Assembly (NCBI RefSeq): GCF_029278605.1
Contig: NZ_CP119573.1
Location: 124,001-188,000 of the forward strand
Origin: Cupriavidus sp. WKF15
Lineage (GTDB): Bacteria > Pseudomonadota > Gammaproteobacteria > Burkholderiales > Burkholderiaceae
Reading direction: 5' to 3'
DNA: 64,000 bases
Of this stretch, positions 1-11,616 are shown in pieces; the stretch's first letter is position 1, and each line of letters starts with the position of its first letter. Both the position numbers and the translations under genes were made by a program. Below the pieces are notes generated by a model. It was not told the origin of the DNA, did no database searches, and worked only from the letters and a program-made list of their open reading frames with translations.

Positions 1-16
1 CTCACAAGCCTGCAGG

Positions 17-52
17 TCCGAACCGGATCATGAGTTGCTGACCCGGTTCGGA
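17..52. repeat. 10-bp inverted repeat near left edge
   Basis: Perfect 10-bp inverted repeat, arms at 17-26 and 43-52 with a 16-base loop. It lies just before a rho-independent terminator, so it may be part of the 3' end of a transcript entering from the left. It does not fit a tRNA arm pattern. Confidence 0.45.
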
Positions 53-79
53 CGCAGACGCCCACGGTTGGAAGCACTG

Positions 80-103
80 AGCACCTGCAGAAGGTGCTTT
101 TTT
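80..103 (+). terminator. rho-independent terminator
   Basis: A 7-bp perfect stem (AGCACCT / AGGTGCT) with a 5-base loop is followed directly by six T residues. It would end a plus-strand transcript coming from outside the window, ahead of the DUF255 gene. Confidence 0.75.
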
Positions 104-193
104 GTATGGCTCATTGAGGTATGCCGGGGAGCCACGCGCTTGCCGCGCGCCTTGTTCTGCGCCACAGCTGTCCCGCTGGCCTGCCTGAAGATC

Positions 194-2185
<1,992 letters not shown>

Positions 2186-2330
2186 CTGTCACGATGCGAC
2201 CCGGCCTTTGCCGCGATTCCTGAGGATCCGCAGACCAAACTGGATTGGCGGCGACCGCGCTCTGTTCGTTAGCAGATTTGCAGGAACCTCTTTTGTCGCT
2301 TGCCTGCGCCAGTCAGACCGATGATCTACG

Positions 2331-3113
2331 ATGACCGTAGGCTCTTTGCCTGTCCCACTCGTGAAGCAATCGGCACCCCGCCCACCCCTCTCCATCGCCA
2401 TCATGGCGCTGGCCTTACTCTGCCAGACCGCCGTCGCCGCCGACGCCCTTGCCCCACAGCGTGCCGACATGGTCAGGGAGATCGCCGCGGTCGCCGCAGT
2501 CGCCGCAGTCGCCGGCGCCGAGAAGGGCAGGCATGCCATCGACCCGCGCGTCATGGCCGTGATGGGGCAGGTACCTCGCCACGAGTTTGTGCCGGACGAG
2601 CAGAAGCCACACGCCTATGAGAACCGGCCGCTGCCGATCGGCCATGGCCAGACGATTTCGCAGCCCTATATCGTCGCCCTGATGACTGACCTGATGATGG
2701 TCAAGCCCAACGACACCGTGCTTGAAATCGGCACCGGCTCCGGATACCAGGCGGCGGTGCTGGCCGGGCTGGCACGCGCGGTATACACGATCGAGATCAT
2801 TGAGCCGCTGGGGCGGCAGGCCTGCGACCGCCTGCAGCGACTGGCCTATCGGCAGGTGACGTGCAAGGTGGGCGACGGCTACTACGGCTGGGACGAGCAC
2901 GCGCCCTATGACGCCATCGTCGTCACCGCGGCGGCCAGCCACGTGCCGCCGCCGCTGATCCGGCAACTGAAACCTGGCGGCCGGATGGTGATCCCGGTCG
3001 GCGCCCAGTTCCTGACGCAGTATCTGCTGCTGGTCGAAAAGTCCGGGGACGGCACCGTTACCACCAGGCAGATCCTGCCGGTCAGGTTCGTGCCGCTGGC
3101 TGGCGCGCACTGA
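2331..3113 (+). CDS. pcm: exported protein-L-isoaspartate O-methyltransferase
   Basis: PCMT-family methyltransferase of about 260 residues that uses SAM to repair isoaspartyl residues. Visible motifs are the substrate-side PLPIGHGQTISQP block, SAM motif I (VLEIGTGSGYQAAVLA) and the C-terminal LKPGGRMVIPVG. Unlike cytosolic Pcm it has an N-terminal hydrophobic segment ending in AVAADA, consistent with a signal peptide and a periplasmic location. A short Ala-Val repeat (AAVAAVAAVAG), encoded by near-identical 9-base units, follows the signal peptide. The start could also be a GTG about 30 bases downstream. The next gene, a membrane spermidine-synthase-like protein, starts 32 bases later, so the two are likely cotranscribed. 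Confidence 0.88.
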   Translation: MTVGSLPVPLVKQSAPRPPLSIAIMALALLCQTAVAADALAPQRADMVREIAAVAAVAAVAGAEKGRHAIDPRVMAVMGQVPRHEFVPDEQKPHAYENRPLPIGHGQTISQPYIVALMTDLMMVKPNDTVLEIGTGSGYQAAVLAGLARAVYTIEIIEPLGRQACDRLQRLAYRQVTCKVGDGYYGWDEHAPYDAIVVTAAASHVPPPLIRQLKPGGRMVIPVGAQFLTQYLLLVEKSGDGTVTTRQILPVRFVPLAGAH

Positions 3114-3145
3114 GGCAGGAACATCGGCCCCTGCAAGCTGACCTC

Positions 3146-5596
3146 ATGCCACGACCACCACTGTTCGCCCTGGCCTTGCTCTCTGCCGCCGCGCTTGGCT
3201 ACGAGATCCTGCTGATGCGCTTGCTCTCCATCATCCAGTGGCATCACTTCGCCTACATGATGATCAGCGTGGCACTGCTGGGCTATGGCGCGGCGGGTGC
3301 GCTGGTGGCACTGGCGCGGCAAACGCTGATCCGCCATTTCGTGCCGGTCTTCGCCGGCGGCGCCGTGCTGTTCGGCGTCGGCGCGATGGCCTGCTTCGCG
3401 CTCGCCCAGCACGTGGCGTTCAATCCTCTGGAAATCCTGTGGGAGCCATCGCAGCCGCTGCGCCTGTTGCTGATCTACCTGCTGCTGTTCGTGCCGTTCC
3501 TTTGCGCCGCCACGAGTATCTGCCTGAGCTTTTCCCGCTTCAACCAGCAGGTTCCCCGCATCTACAGCTTCGACATCCTTGGCGCCGGGCTGGGCTGCCT
3601 GGGCATCATCGTGGCGCTGTTCGTGCTGAACCCGGTCGATGCGCTGCGGCTGGTCAGTACGGCAGGCATGACAGCGGCCGCCCTGGCATGCGTGGAATGC
3701 CGCTGGCATCCGCCCTGGCTGCCGGCGCTGCTGCTGTCGGCGGCAATCGTGCCGGCCGGCGTGCCAGGCGACTGGGTTGCGCTGCGTCCGTCCGAGTACA
3801 AGGAACTGAGCCAGGCCCTGCGCATCGGCAACGCGCGCGTGGTGGCGGAGCGCTCGAGTCCCCTCGGCCTGGTCACGGTGGTCGAGAGCGCCTCGATCCC
3901 GTTGCGGTACGCGCCGGGACTGAGCCTCAATGCAAGCCGGGAGCCGCCATCACAACTGGCCGTGTTCACCGATGGCGACGGGCTCAGCGCGCTCAACCGC
4001 TATGACGGCCGGCGCGAACCGCTTGCCTACCTGGGCGACCTCACCTCTGCCCTACCCTACCACTTGCTGCGGAATCCGACGGTGCTGGTGCTGGGCAGCG
4101 GTGCGGGGGCGGACGTCTTGCAGGCGCTCTATCACGGGGCCGGCGCGGTCGATGCCGTGGAGTTGAATCCGCAGGTGATTGAACTGGTGCAGGGCCGTTT
4201 CGCCGCGTTTTCCGGCAAGCCATACAGTGCGGCCGGCGTGCGTGCCTTTGTCGGCGAGGCGCGCGGATTCCTGGCGGCCAGCAATGCACGCTATGACCTC
4301 ATCCAGGTGGCCCTGCTGGATTCATTCAGCACGTCGTCGGCGGGACTGTACGCGCTCTCCGAGAGTTATCTCTATACCGTGGAAGCCTTCCAAGGCTACC
4401 TGCGCCATCTCCGGCCTGGCGGCCTGCTCGCGATCACGCGCTGGGTCACGCTGCCGCCCCGTGACATACCGAAACTGCTCGCTACCGCCGTGGCGGCCAT
4501 GGAAGGCTCTGGCATGCCCGAGCCGTCGCGACGCCTGGCGCTGGTGCGCGGCTGGAAGACGGCCACACTGGTCGTCAAGAACGGGGAGTTCAGCGCAGCG
4601 GACCTTGCCGCCCTGCTCGACTTCTGCCGCACCCGTTCGTTCGACGTCGAGTACTATCCCGGCATCCAGCCCGGTCAGGCGAATCGCTACAACGTGCTGG
4701 ACAAGCCCTACTTCTTCGACGCCGCGCTTGCCTTGCTCGGCCCCGATCGTGACCGGTTCCTGTCCCGCTACAAATTCGACGTGCGACCCGCCACCGATGA
4801 CAGGCCGTACTTCTTCCACTTCTTCAAATGGCGCACGCTGCCTGAACTGCTGTCGCTGAGGGCGCAGGGCGGCCTGCCCTTGCTGGAATGGGGCTATCCG
4901 GTGCTGGTGGCCACGCTGCTGCAGGCCACCGCCGCGGCATTGCTGCTGATCGTGGTCCCGCTCTGGATCCTGCGGCGCCGCCCCAGGCCGCTGCCTGCCA
5001 TGGAGCCTGGCTGCCATGGCGAAGCCGTGCAGCGCTTGCTCGAATGGCGAGCCGGCTTCTACTTCCTGGCGGTCGGCCTCGGCTTCATGTTCGTGGAGAT
5101 CGCCTTCATCCAGAAATTCATCCTGTTCTTGAGCCACCCGCTCTACGCGGTCGCGGTGGTGCTGTGTGCCTTTCTCTGCTTTGCGGGACTGGGGAGCCGA
5201 TACGCCCAGCGCATGCCCGCGCGCGGTGGCGATGATCGCGGCAGGCGGCAGGCGGCGCTAGCCGTCAGCGGTATCTGGGTGGCCTCGCTGATCTACCTTG
5301 TGGCGCTGCCGGCGGTCTTCAGGCTGCTGATCGCCTTGGCGGATCCGGCCAGGATTGGCATCTCAGCGCTGCTGATCGCGCCGCTGGCGTTCCTGATGGG
5401 GATGCCGTTCCCGCTCGGCCTGGCCCGTGTCGCGGCCCGCGACGAAACGCTCGTGCCGTGGGCATGGGGTATCAACGCCTGCGCCTCGGTGGTGGCGGCG
5501 GTCCTTGCCACGCTGGTCGCGATCCACGTCGGCTTCACCGCTGTGGTGTTGGTGGCGCTGCTTCTGTACGCTGGCGCCGCGGTTGCGTTCCCGTGA
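3146..5596 (+). CDS. membrane-bound spermidine-synthase-like methyltransferase-fold protein
   Basis: An 816-residue fusion: several N-terminal transmembrane helices (from MPRPPLFALALLSAAALGYE), a central soluble domain with a spermidine-synthase/SAM-type nucleotide-binding motif (VLVLGSGAGADVLQALYHGA, then VDAVELNPQVIELV), and a C-terminal group of helices. Such MFS-like/spermidine-synthase fusions are widespread in proteobacteria. Real aminopropyltransferase activity is unproven. The nucleotide fold is clear, but I cannot confirm the catalytic residues of true spermidine synthases. It follows pcm closely, so the pair may act together at the cell envelope. Confidence 0.8.
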   Translation: MPRPPLFALALLSAAALGYEILLMRLLSIIQWHHFAYMMISVALLGYGAAGALVALARQTLIRHFVPVFAGGAVLFGVGAMACFALAQHVAFNPLEILWEPSQPLRLLLIYLLLFVPFLCAATSICLSFSRFNQQVPRIYSFDILGAGLGCLGIIVALFVLNPVDALRLVSTAGMTAAALACVECRWHPPWLPALLLSAAIVPAGVPGDWVALRPSEYKELSQALRIGNARVVAERSSPLGLVTVVESASIPLRYAPGLSLNASREPPSQLAVFTDGDGLSALNRYDGRREPLAYLGDLTSALPYHLLRNPTVLVLGSGAGADVLQALYHGAGAVDAVELNPQVIELVQGRFAAFSGKPYSAAGVRAFVGEARGFLAASNARYDLIQVALLDSFSTSSAGLYALSESYLYTVEAFQGYLRHLRPGGLLAITRWVTLPPRDIPKLLATAVAAMEGSGMPEPSRRLALVRGWKTATLVVKNGEFSAADLAALLDFCRTRSFDVEYYPGIQPGQANRYNVLDKPYFFDAALALLGPDRDRFLSRYKFDVRPATDDRPYFFHFFKWRTLPELLSLRAQGGLPLLEWGYPVLVATLLQATAAALLLIVVPLWILRRRPRPLPAMEPGCHGEAVQRLLEWRAGFYFLAVGLGFMFVEIAFIQKFILFLSHPLYAVAVVLCAFLCFAGLGSRYAQRMPARGGDDRGRRQAALAVSGIWVASLIYLVALPAVFRLLIALADPARIGISALLIAPLAFLMGMPFPLGLARVAARDETLVPWAWGINACASVVAAVLATLVAIHVGFTAVVLVALLLYAGAAVAFP

Positions 5597-5651
5597 ACGG
5601 TGGGGCGGCGGTGAGCACCGCCTGCCGCTCTTCCGACAGTCTGCTGGGCCC

Positions 5652-5723
5652 GGAAAAAAGGTTCTTCGCCGGATTGCGGGAATGGGGAAGGGTTGGGGTT
5701 GTCGGGCTTGGCGGGCGCTGCTC
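5652..5723. repeat. dispersed palindromic repeat, half copy
   Basis: This stretch shares the blocks GGTTCTTCGCCGGATTGCGG, AATGGGG, GGTTG and GCTTGGCGGGCGCTGCT with the left arm of the repeat at 30355-30527, and its inner part with the copy at 20996-21127. The right arm is missing, so this is a half copy. It lies between the spermidine-synthase-like gene and the diguanylate cyclase. Confidence 0.75.
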
Positions 5724-5848
5724 AAACTGCAACCCACCCATTTTGTGCTCCAATAGGACCTTTTAAGGCTCAGAGTCACCCATTCGGGTGGGCTTGTGAG
5801 CATGTAGCGGCGATAATTGGCGCGAAGTGGAAAGGGAGGAACATATCA

Positions 5849-7816
5849 GTGCGGCGTTCTCTGAAATTTCGAGCGGCACTCGCGACCGGGTTCGTCGTAG
5901 CAGTTGTCATCTTCGCACTGGCTGTTGTCGCTCAGTATTACGCGTACTTGAGCCTGAGAGACTTGCTGCAGAACCAGCAAGACACTCTCGTCAAGCTGGT
6001 GGCCGAACAGCTCGACGAGAAGTTTGAAGGCCGAGCCATCGTGTTGCGCCGCCTGGCACGGCAGTTGGCGCCAATGCTCGACCGGAGCCCGGATGAGCTT
6101 CGGGCCTTCGCGACGCAGGCGGTTTCCATTCCCGAGGCATTCAACGCAGTCTCACTCATCTGGCCAGACGGCGAACTGGCGTTCAACAGCGCCACGCCTT
6201 TGGGTCAACACATATCCCTGGCCGACCGCGACTATGTTCGTGAAATTGTCCGAGGCGCATCCGTTGCCGTCTCCGAACCCTTGGTGGGGAAGAACAATGG
6301 CGCGCCTGGCATCGTCATGGCCGTCGGGTTGCGTTCCTCTGATGGCAGCCTGCGCGCAATCGTGGCAGGTAGCCTGAACCTGCTGCGGGAGAACTTCCTG
6401 CAGGAGCTGACACGCAACCGGATCGGCGCAACAGGTACCTTCTGCCTGATATCGTCAGGGGACAACCCGCGATATGTCATGCACACCGACTTGTCGAATT
6501 TGCTGAAAGGGGCGAAGGCGACTGGAGAGTCTTGTGAGGCGGACACCGATCCTGCTGCCCTGGAGTTTATTCACCCGAAGCAGCCTATAGTCTCGCGCTA
6601 CCTGCTCGACACCAATGGTTGGGAACTAGTTGCCAACTTTCCTGCGGCTGAGGCCTACGCGCCGCTGAATGACGTAAGAAGGAAGCTGGCTCTGGCAGCT
6701 GGAATCGCCATAGCCCTTGCAGCCATTCTTATGTGGATCGTTTCACACCGACTGATGGTTCCATTGATTCGGTTACATGGGCTGGTGCAGCAGAATGCGA
6801 AAGGCCGGCTTATGCATTCACCTGTGCCAATGACAACTGGTGATGAGATCAGTGACCTCACCACGACTTTCTCGGAGTTCATGCATCAGCTCGCCGAAAG
6901 GGAAGCTGCCCTGGAACGCGCGAAGAACGAGGCGCGGGAAAGTGAAAGACGCATTCAGGCCATCGCCAATCACCTTCCGGACCTTGCCAGCTATGTCGGA
7001 CGCGACGAGCGTTATGTGTTCGTGAACGAGGCCTATGAGCGCCGGTTTGGACTTGCATCGGAACAGATAGTTGGCCTGTCCATCCAGGAGCTTTGGGGCG
7101 CCACTGCCTATGCCGAAGTCAAGCCCTACCTCGACGAAGCATTTGCAGGCGCTTCCGTGGCCTTCGACCGGGACTCAGGAGATGGTAGCGAGTGCCTTGA
7201 GGTGACTTACCAGCCCGCATGGAACGAGGCAAAGAACACGGTCCTGGGGCTGCACATCTTTGTCCGAGACGTGACCACGGAGCGCCTCAAGATAAGGCAC
7301 CTTGAAAAGCAGATGCTTCTCGACCACCTGACGGGCCTGCTCAACCGAAAGGGCTTCGACCGGCGCTTGAGGCTGGCCATCGAGCGAGCGAGCGCGAACG
7401 GCCGCCAGATGGGTCTGCTGCTGATCGACCTTGATGGCTTCAAACCGGTCAACGACACCTGTGGTCACGCCGTCGGCGACAAGCTTCTGAGGACGTTTTC
7501 GGAGCGTCTTGCGTCGTGCGTGCGCGAATCCGATACGGTGGCGCGGATAGGCGGCGACGAATTTGCCATTGTCATGGAACACATCTCGAACCCCGATGCG
7601 GTGGAACGCGTCGCGCAAACCATCGTAGAACTCGCGTCAGCGCCCTATGCCATCGACGGCCATCACATCATTGCTGGCGCAACGGTTGGTGTCGCACTCC
7701 GACATCCGCAACACGACCAATCGATTGGGGACCTGTTTATGCAGGCGGACACGGCGCTCTATACCGCCAAGCGCGGCGGCAAAGGCAGGTATGTGGTGTT
7801 CAGCCCAACCCATTAG
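5849..7816 (+). CDS. membrane diguanylate cyclase (Cache-HAMP-PAS-GGDEF)
   Basis: A 655-residue c-di-GMP synthase. Order: N-terminal membrane helix, an extracytoplasmic sensor of double-Cache type, a second helix, a HAMP-like linker, a PAS domain (around IQAIANHLPDLASYVG) and a C-terminal GGDEF domain. The active-site motif is intact (IGGDEFAIV), and an RxxD product-inhibition site (RESD) lies five residues before it. There is no EAL domain. I chose the GTG at 5849 because AAAGGGAGGA stands 8 bases upstream; the longer open frame runs through a repetitive element and is unlikely to be translated. It is probably a single-gene unit sensing an unknown periplasmic ligand. Confidence 0.88.
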   Translation: MRRSLKFRAALATGFVVAVVIFALAVVAQYYAYLSLRDLLQNQQDTLVKLVAEQLDEKFEGRAIVLRRLARQLAPMLDRSPDELRAFATQAVSIPEAFNAVSLIWPDGELAFNSATPLGQHISLADRDYVREIVRGASVAVSEPLVGKNNGAPGIVMAVGLRSSDGSLRAIVAGSLNLLRENFLQELTRNRIGATGTFCLISSGDNPRYVMHTDLSNLLKGAKATGESCEADTDPAALEFIHPKQPIVSRYLLDTNGWELVANFPAAEAYAPLNDVRRKLALAAGIAIALAAILMWIVSHRLMVPLIRLHGLVQQNAKGRLMHSPVPMTTGDEISDLTTTFSEFMHQLAEREAALERAKNEARESERRIQAIANHLPDLASYVGRDERYVFVNEAYERRFGLASEQIVGLSIQELWGATAYAEVKPYLDEAFAGASVAFDRDSGDGSECLEVTYQPAWNEAKNTVLGLHIFVRDVTTERLKIRHLEKQMLLDHLTGLLNRKGFDRRLRLAIERASANGRQMGLLLIDLDGFKPVNDTCGHAVGDKLLRTFSERLASCVRESDTVARIGGDEFAIVMEHISNPDAVERVAQTIVELASAPYAIDGHHIIAGATVGVALRHPQHDQSIGDLFMQADTALYTAKRGGKGRYVVFSPTH

Positions 7817-7901
7817 CGGGTTGCAGCGACGGTTATGCCATCTCGTTCGGTGATTGTCAGTGACGAGCTTGCCCTTCCGCTCTAAAGCAACGACCCGGCA
7901 A

Positions 7902-8699
7902 TTAGCACTTGATTGCGCGCGTCATCAGATAATGTTGCCGCAGCATATTGTTTTCCAGATGGCGGCCGACGAAGCCGTCCAGTTCGGCGCGGAAGCTCGC
8001 CAGCGTGGACGCATCACCTTGCAAGGTCTGCACCAGATTTACCACTGGCCCAAGCGTCTCCTCCAAAACCTTTCGGTAGTGCTGCGGACTTAGTGCCGGG
8101 AAGCACATCACGCCGCGGTCGAACATAATGTCCGTGACCGCCTTGCCCAAGCGCTCGCGAATGATACTCGGATCTCCCCATTGCGGCGGCGGCGCCGCAC
8201 CCGGGGGCGGCGGCTGGTATTTGCCAACCAGTGCAAACATCTGGCCAACAAAGTGTTCCGGTGGCCAGGTCGAAAAGGCGATGGTGCCGCCCGGCTTTAG
8301 TACGCGCAGCATTTCCGCAATCGCTACTTCGGGCCGTGGTGCGAACATATGGCCGAATTGGCTGAGTACTACGTCGAAGGTGGCATTGCCATAGGGCAGC
8401 CCCTCGACGTCGCCCTCCTGAAAATCGATCTCGACCCCGCCCAGTGCGGCATTCCTCTTCGCCTGCTCAATCAGCGCCGGTGCCAGATCCAAGCCACGTA
8501 CCCGGGCTCCGAGGCGCGCCGCGGTCAGCGCTACCACGCCAGTGCCGCAACCAACGTCGAGCACCGATTGTTGTGGAAGCACTCGTGCATGGCGGACCAA
8601 CTCTGCCGCCGGCATTGTCGTCACCGCTTCCAACGGCGCAAACACTGCCCAGGCTTCGCGTTGTACTGCCTTCAGGTGGGCAAAGGGATCGTCTGACAT
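7902..8699 (-). CDS. class I SAM-dependent methyltransferase (UbiE/type 11)
   Basis: A 265-residue methyltransferase with SAM motif I (VLDVGCGTGVVAL), the acidic end of beta-2 (VRGLDLAP), and the [15 protein letters not shown] block typical of the UbiE/type-11 group. The substrate is unknown. The ATG at 8699 is chosen because GAGG lies a few bases upstream and the protein starts just ahead of the conserved helix; an open frame extends further. It is collinear with the FadD3-like ligase operon but separated by 164 bases, so cotranscription is uncertain. Confidence 0.8.
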   Translation of the reverse strand: MSDDPFAHLKAVQREAWAVFAPLEAVTTMPAAELVRHARVLPQQSVLDVGCGTGVVALTAARLGARVRGLDLAPALIEQAKRNAALGGVEIDFQEGDVEGLPYGNATFDVVLSQFGHMFAPRPEVAIAEMLRVLKPGGTIAFSTWPPEHFVGQMFALVGKYQPPPPGAAPPPQWGDPSIIRERLGKAVTDIMFDRGVMCFPALSPQHYRKVLEETLGPVVNLVQTLQGDASTLASFRAELDGFVGRHLENNMLRQHYLMTRAIKC

Positions 8700-8863
8700 G
8701 GAGGCCTCGACAGGACAGGGGGACAGCGGGGGACGGGGGACGCTTATTAGCAATTTCCTCGTCAGAGTAGGTCGTGGTGGAGGAAAGTGCAAATCGACTG
8801 CACCACGGTTGCGACGCCCGGGGAAGGACACCGTCTGATTTGCGTCAGGGGGGTCCGGCTAGC

Positions 8864-10474
8864 TCACTTGCCAGCCCGCGCCTGCACCGCCAATAGCTCG
8901 TGCTTGACTACCTTGCCCGCGGCGCTCAGTGGCAGCGCCGCCATAAAGGCCACGGAACGCGGCACCTTGTAGTTGGCCAGACGCGAGCGGCACCATTCCA
9001 GCAAAGCCTCGTCGCTCAGGCTCTCGCCTTCGCGCAATACCACGAAGGCCCGGCCAACCTCCCCCATGCGCGCATCGGGCACACCGACGACGGCGACCTG
9101 CGCCACCGCCGGATGCGTGCCGATCAGGTGCTCGATTTCCGCCGGATAGCAGTTGAAGCCGCCGACGATGAACATATCCTTGAGCCGCCCCGTGATCGAC
9201 AGGTTTCCGGCGGCGTCCAGTTTGCCGATGTCGCCTGTGTGCAGCCAGCCAGCGTCGTCGACGGCCTCGCTTGTAGCAGCTTCGTCGCCGAAATAGCCGC
9301 GCATGACGTTGTAGCCGCGGATCCATACTTCGCCCTGCTCCCCGGCAGCGACATCTTTGCCTAGGGCGTCGACGCAGCGAATCTCCACGCCGCCAAGCGG
9401 CCGCCCGCTGGTATTGGCAATGGTGTTCAGGGCATCGCCAAGCCGGCAGACTGTCGCGAGTCCGCAGCACTCGGTCAGTCCGTAAGCGGTCAGCACGACA
9501 TCGAAGCCAAGCACCTTGCGCATGCGGCGGATCAGCTCTGGCGCGATCGATGCAGCGCCCGTGACGGCCACCCGCAGCGACGACAAGTCGTATGCGTCCA
9601 GCCGCGGATGGGCCAGCAGGCTCAGGTAGAGCGTTGGCGATCCCGGCAGGAAACTGACACGGTGGCGCTCGACGCAGGCAAGCACGGCTGCGGCGTCGAA
9701 CTGCGCCAGCGGCAGGATGGTGGCGCCGCGAATCACGGCCGCGAGCCAGCCGGCCTTGTAGCCGAACGCGTGAAAGAACGGATTGATGATCAGATAACGG
9801 TCGCCTGCACGCAGGCCGACGATCGCAGACCACTCGGAGAAGGCGCGAAGATTCTGTCCATGCGTGCTGATGACCCCCTTGGGCTTGCCCGTGGTGCCGG
9901 AGGTGAATAGCAGGTCGGACGGACTGTCAGCGGTCAGCGCGGCCACGCGCTTGTCGAGCATTTCCACCGGCGTGTCAGCGCCGCGTGCGAGGAAATCGCC
10001 CCAGGACAGGCAGCCTTCGCGCTCGCCGCGCAAGATGACCTGGTGGCGCAACGCAGGCAGCGCATGCCCGCGCAACATTCCGGGATAGTCGATGCCAAGG
10101 AATTCGCCGATGGTGAACAGCAGCCTGGCTCCGCTTCTGGCGAGAATGTCGGCCGCCTCGCTGCCCTTGAACCGCGTATTGAGCGGCACCAGCACGCCGC
10201 CGGCCATGTGGATACCGAGCGCCGCAACGATCCACTCATGCAGGTTGGGGGCCCAGACGGCGACGCGCTCGCCCCGCTCCAGGCCCAGCGCCATCAGCGC
10301 TCGCCCGGCGACGCGGGCGGCCTCGTGCAGTTCGCCGTAGCGCATGGGATGGCCGTCTTCCTCGATGGCTGTCGCATCCCGATACAGCCGGGCCGTGTGC
10401 GCGATGGCGCCGGGAATGGTGGAAATCGCCGCATCGGCCGACATGGCGGGAAACTGTGGCAAGCAATCGCTCAT
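8864..10474 (-). CDS. fadD3: FadD3-like acyl-CoA synthetase (HIP-CoA ligase family)
   Basis: A 536-residue AMP-forming CoA ligase. The AMP-binding signature is LFTSGTTGKPKG, followed by DRYLIINPFFHAFGYKAGWL, LPGSPTLYLSLLAHP and VLTAYGLTE, and the adenylation lysine lies near SAAGKVVKHEL. These blocks closely resemble, from memory, mycobacterial FadD3. That enzyme attaches CoA to the propionate of the C/D-ring intermediate HIP late in steroid degradation. The assignment is supported by KshA, KSI and TesD/E/F/G homologues nearby. It overlaps the upstream Old Yellow Enzyme gene by 4 bases (ATGA), so the two are translationally coupled. Last clear gene of the kshA operon. Confidence 0.82.
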   Translation of the reverse strand: MSDCLPQFPAMSADAAISTIPGAIAHTARLYRDATAIEEDGHPMRYGELHEAARVAGRALMALGLERGERVAVWAPNLHEWIVAALGIHMAGGVLVPLNTRFKGSEAADILARSGARLLFTIGEFLGIDYPGMLRGHALPALRHQVILRGEREGCLSWGDFLARGADTPVEMLDKRVAALTADSPSDLLFTSGTTGKPKGVISTHGQNLRAFSEWSAIVGLRAGDRYLIINPFFHAFGYKAGWLAAVIRGATILPLAQFDAAAVLACVERHRVSFLPGSPTLYLSLLAHPRLDAYDLSSLRVAVTGAASIAPELIRRMRKVLGFDVVLTAYGLTECCGLATVCRLGDALNTIANTSGRPLGGVEIRCVDALGKDVAAGEQGEVWIRGYNVMRGYFGDEAATSEAVDDAGWLHTGDIGKLDAAGNLSITGRLKDMFIVGGFNCYPAEIEHLIGTHPAVAQVAVVGVPDARMGEVGRAFVVLREGESLSDEALLEWCRSRLANYKVPRSVAFMAALPLSAAGKVVKHELLAVQARAGK

Positions 10475-11583
10475 CGTTGCAGGCCTCCTTCGCGAACAGT
10501 CTGGCCATATGCGGCAAGCTCCGCGGCGGCCGGGTAATCCGTGTAGCCACGCGCGCCGGGCGTATAAAGCAGCGTGCGATCAAACGTTGCCAGCGCAGCA
10601 TGGTGCCGCAGGCGCGCAGGCAGATCAGGATTGGCGATGAAATGGCGCGCGAACGAAACCGCATCGCCAATGCCCCCGGCCAGCGCGCGCGCGGCGCTCG
10701 CGCCGTCGAAGCCATCATTGACGATGAGCGCGCCAGCGAAATGCCGGCGCGCCAGCGCGAAGGCATCGAGCGCGCGATCGGGCGAGCGGCTCACGTGCAG
10801 GTAGGCCAGCCCGAGCGGCGAAACCGCATCGAGCAGCGCGCCATACGTGGCGGCCGGGTCATCATCGTGCATGTCGTTGAACGGGTTGCCGGGACAGATG
10901 CGCAAGCCCACGCGCCCCGCGCCGATCGTCCCGGCCATGGCCTCCAGCGCTTCCACCACGAAGCGCAGACGCGCCGTCAGCGAACCACCGTAGCCGTCGT
11001 TGCGCTGGTTGGCGCACGCTAGCAGGAACTGCATCGGCAGGTAGCCGCTGCTGCAATGCAGTTCAACGCCGTCGAAGCCGGCCGCCATCGCATTGGCGGC
11101 CGCCTGACCGTACTCGTCGATCACGGCCGCGATTTCGTCCCCAGCCAGCGTCCGCGGCGTGTCCATCTCAACCAGGCCATGGCCGTCGGCATAGATGGTG
11201 CCGCGCGCGCGGATCGGCGAAGGCGCCACCGTCTGCGCGTCCGCCGCCTTGTTATGGCGGCTCGCGATGCGCCCCACATGCATCAGTTGCAACACCATCG
11301 CCGCGCCCTGGCTCCGCACCGCGCCGGTCACCTCGCGCCAGGCATCGATCTGCGCCACGGTCTCGATGCCCGGAGTGCGGCAATACCCCTTGCCATGCCG
11401 GCTCGGATAGGTGCCTTCGGCGACGATCAGCCCGGCTCCGGCACGCTGTGCGTAGTAGGCCTGGTGCAGATCGGTGGGCAGATCGCCCGCGCCGGCGCGG
11501 CTGCGCGTCATCGGCGCCATCACGATACGGTTGGCGAGGGCAATGTCGCCGAGCCGGAGCGGCTCGAACAGGCTGGCGCTCAT
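10471..11583 (-). CDS. Old Yellow Enzyme family NADH:flavin oxidoreductase
   Basis: A 370-residue FMN ene-reductase of the OYE family. The TIM-barrel start (FEPLRLGDIALANRIVMAPMTRSRA), the LMHVGR segment and the catalytic region GVELHCSSGYLPMQFLL are present. The first substrate-binding His and the active-site Tyr are conserved, but the residue three after the His, normally Asn or His, is Ser. That may change how a carbonyl is held. In this operon it could reduce a steroid enone, which is inference. It sits 33 bases after the NTF2-like gene and overlaps the ligase start by 4 bases. Confidence 0.87.
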   Translation of the reverse strand: MSASLFEPLRLGDIALANRIVMAPMTRSRAGAGDLPTDLHQAYYAQRAGAGLIVAEGTYPSRHGKGYCRTPGIETVAQIDAWREVTGAVRSQGAAMVLQLMHVGRIASRHNKAADAQTVAPSPIRARGTIYADGHGLVEMDTPRTLAGDEIAAVIDEYGQAAANAMAAGFDGVELHCSSGYLPMQFLLACANQRNDGYGGSLTARLRFVVEALEAMAGTIGAGRVGLRICPGNPFNDMHDDDPAATYGALLDAVSPLGLAYLHVSRSPDRALDAFALARRHFAGALIVNDGFDGASAARALAGGIGDAVSFARHFIANPDLPARLRHHAALATFDRTLLYTPGARGYTDYPAAAELAAYGQTVREGGLQR

Positions 11584-11616
11584 CTCTGAAACTCCTCTTT
11601 CGGTATCGGCATGGCG

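Noticed and set aside
5693..5848. A longer N terminus for the diguanylate cyclase
   Set aside because: The extra residues run through the half copy of the palindromic repeat and lack a ribosome-binding site; the GTG at 5849 has a strong one.
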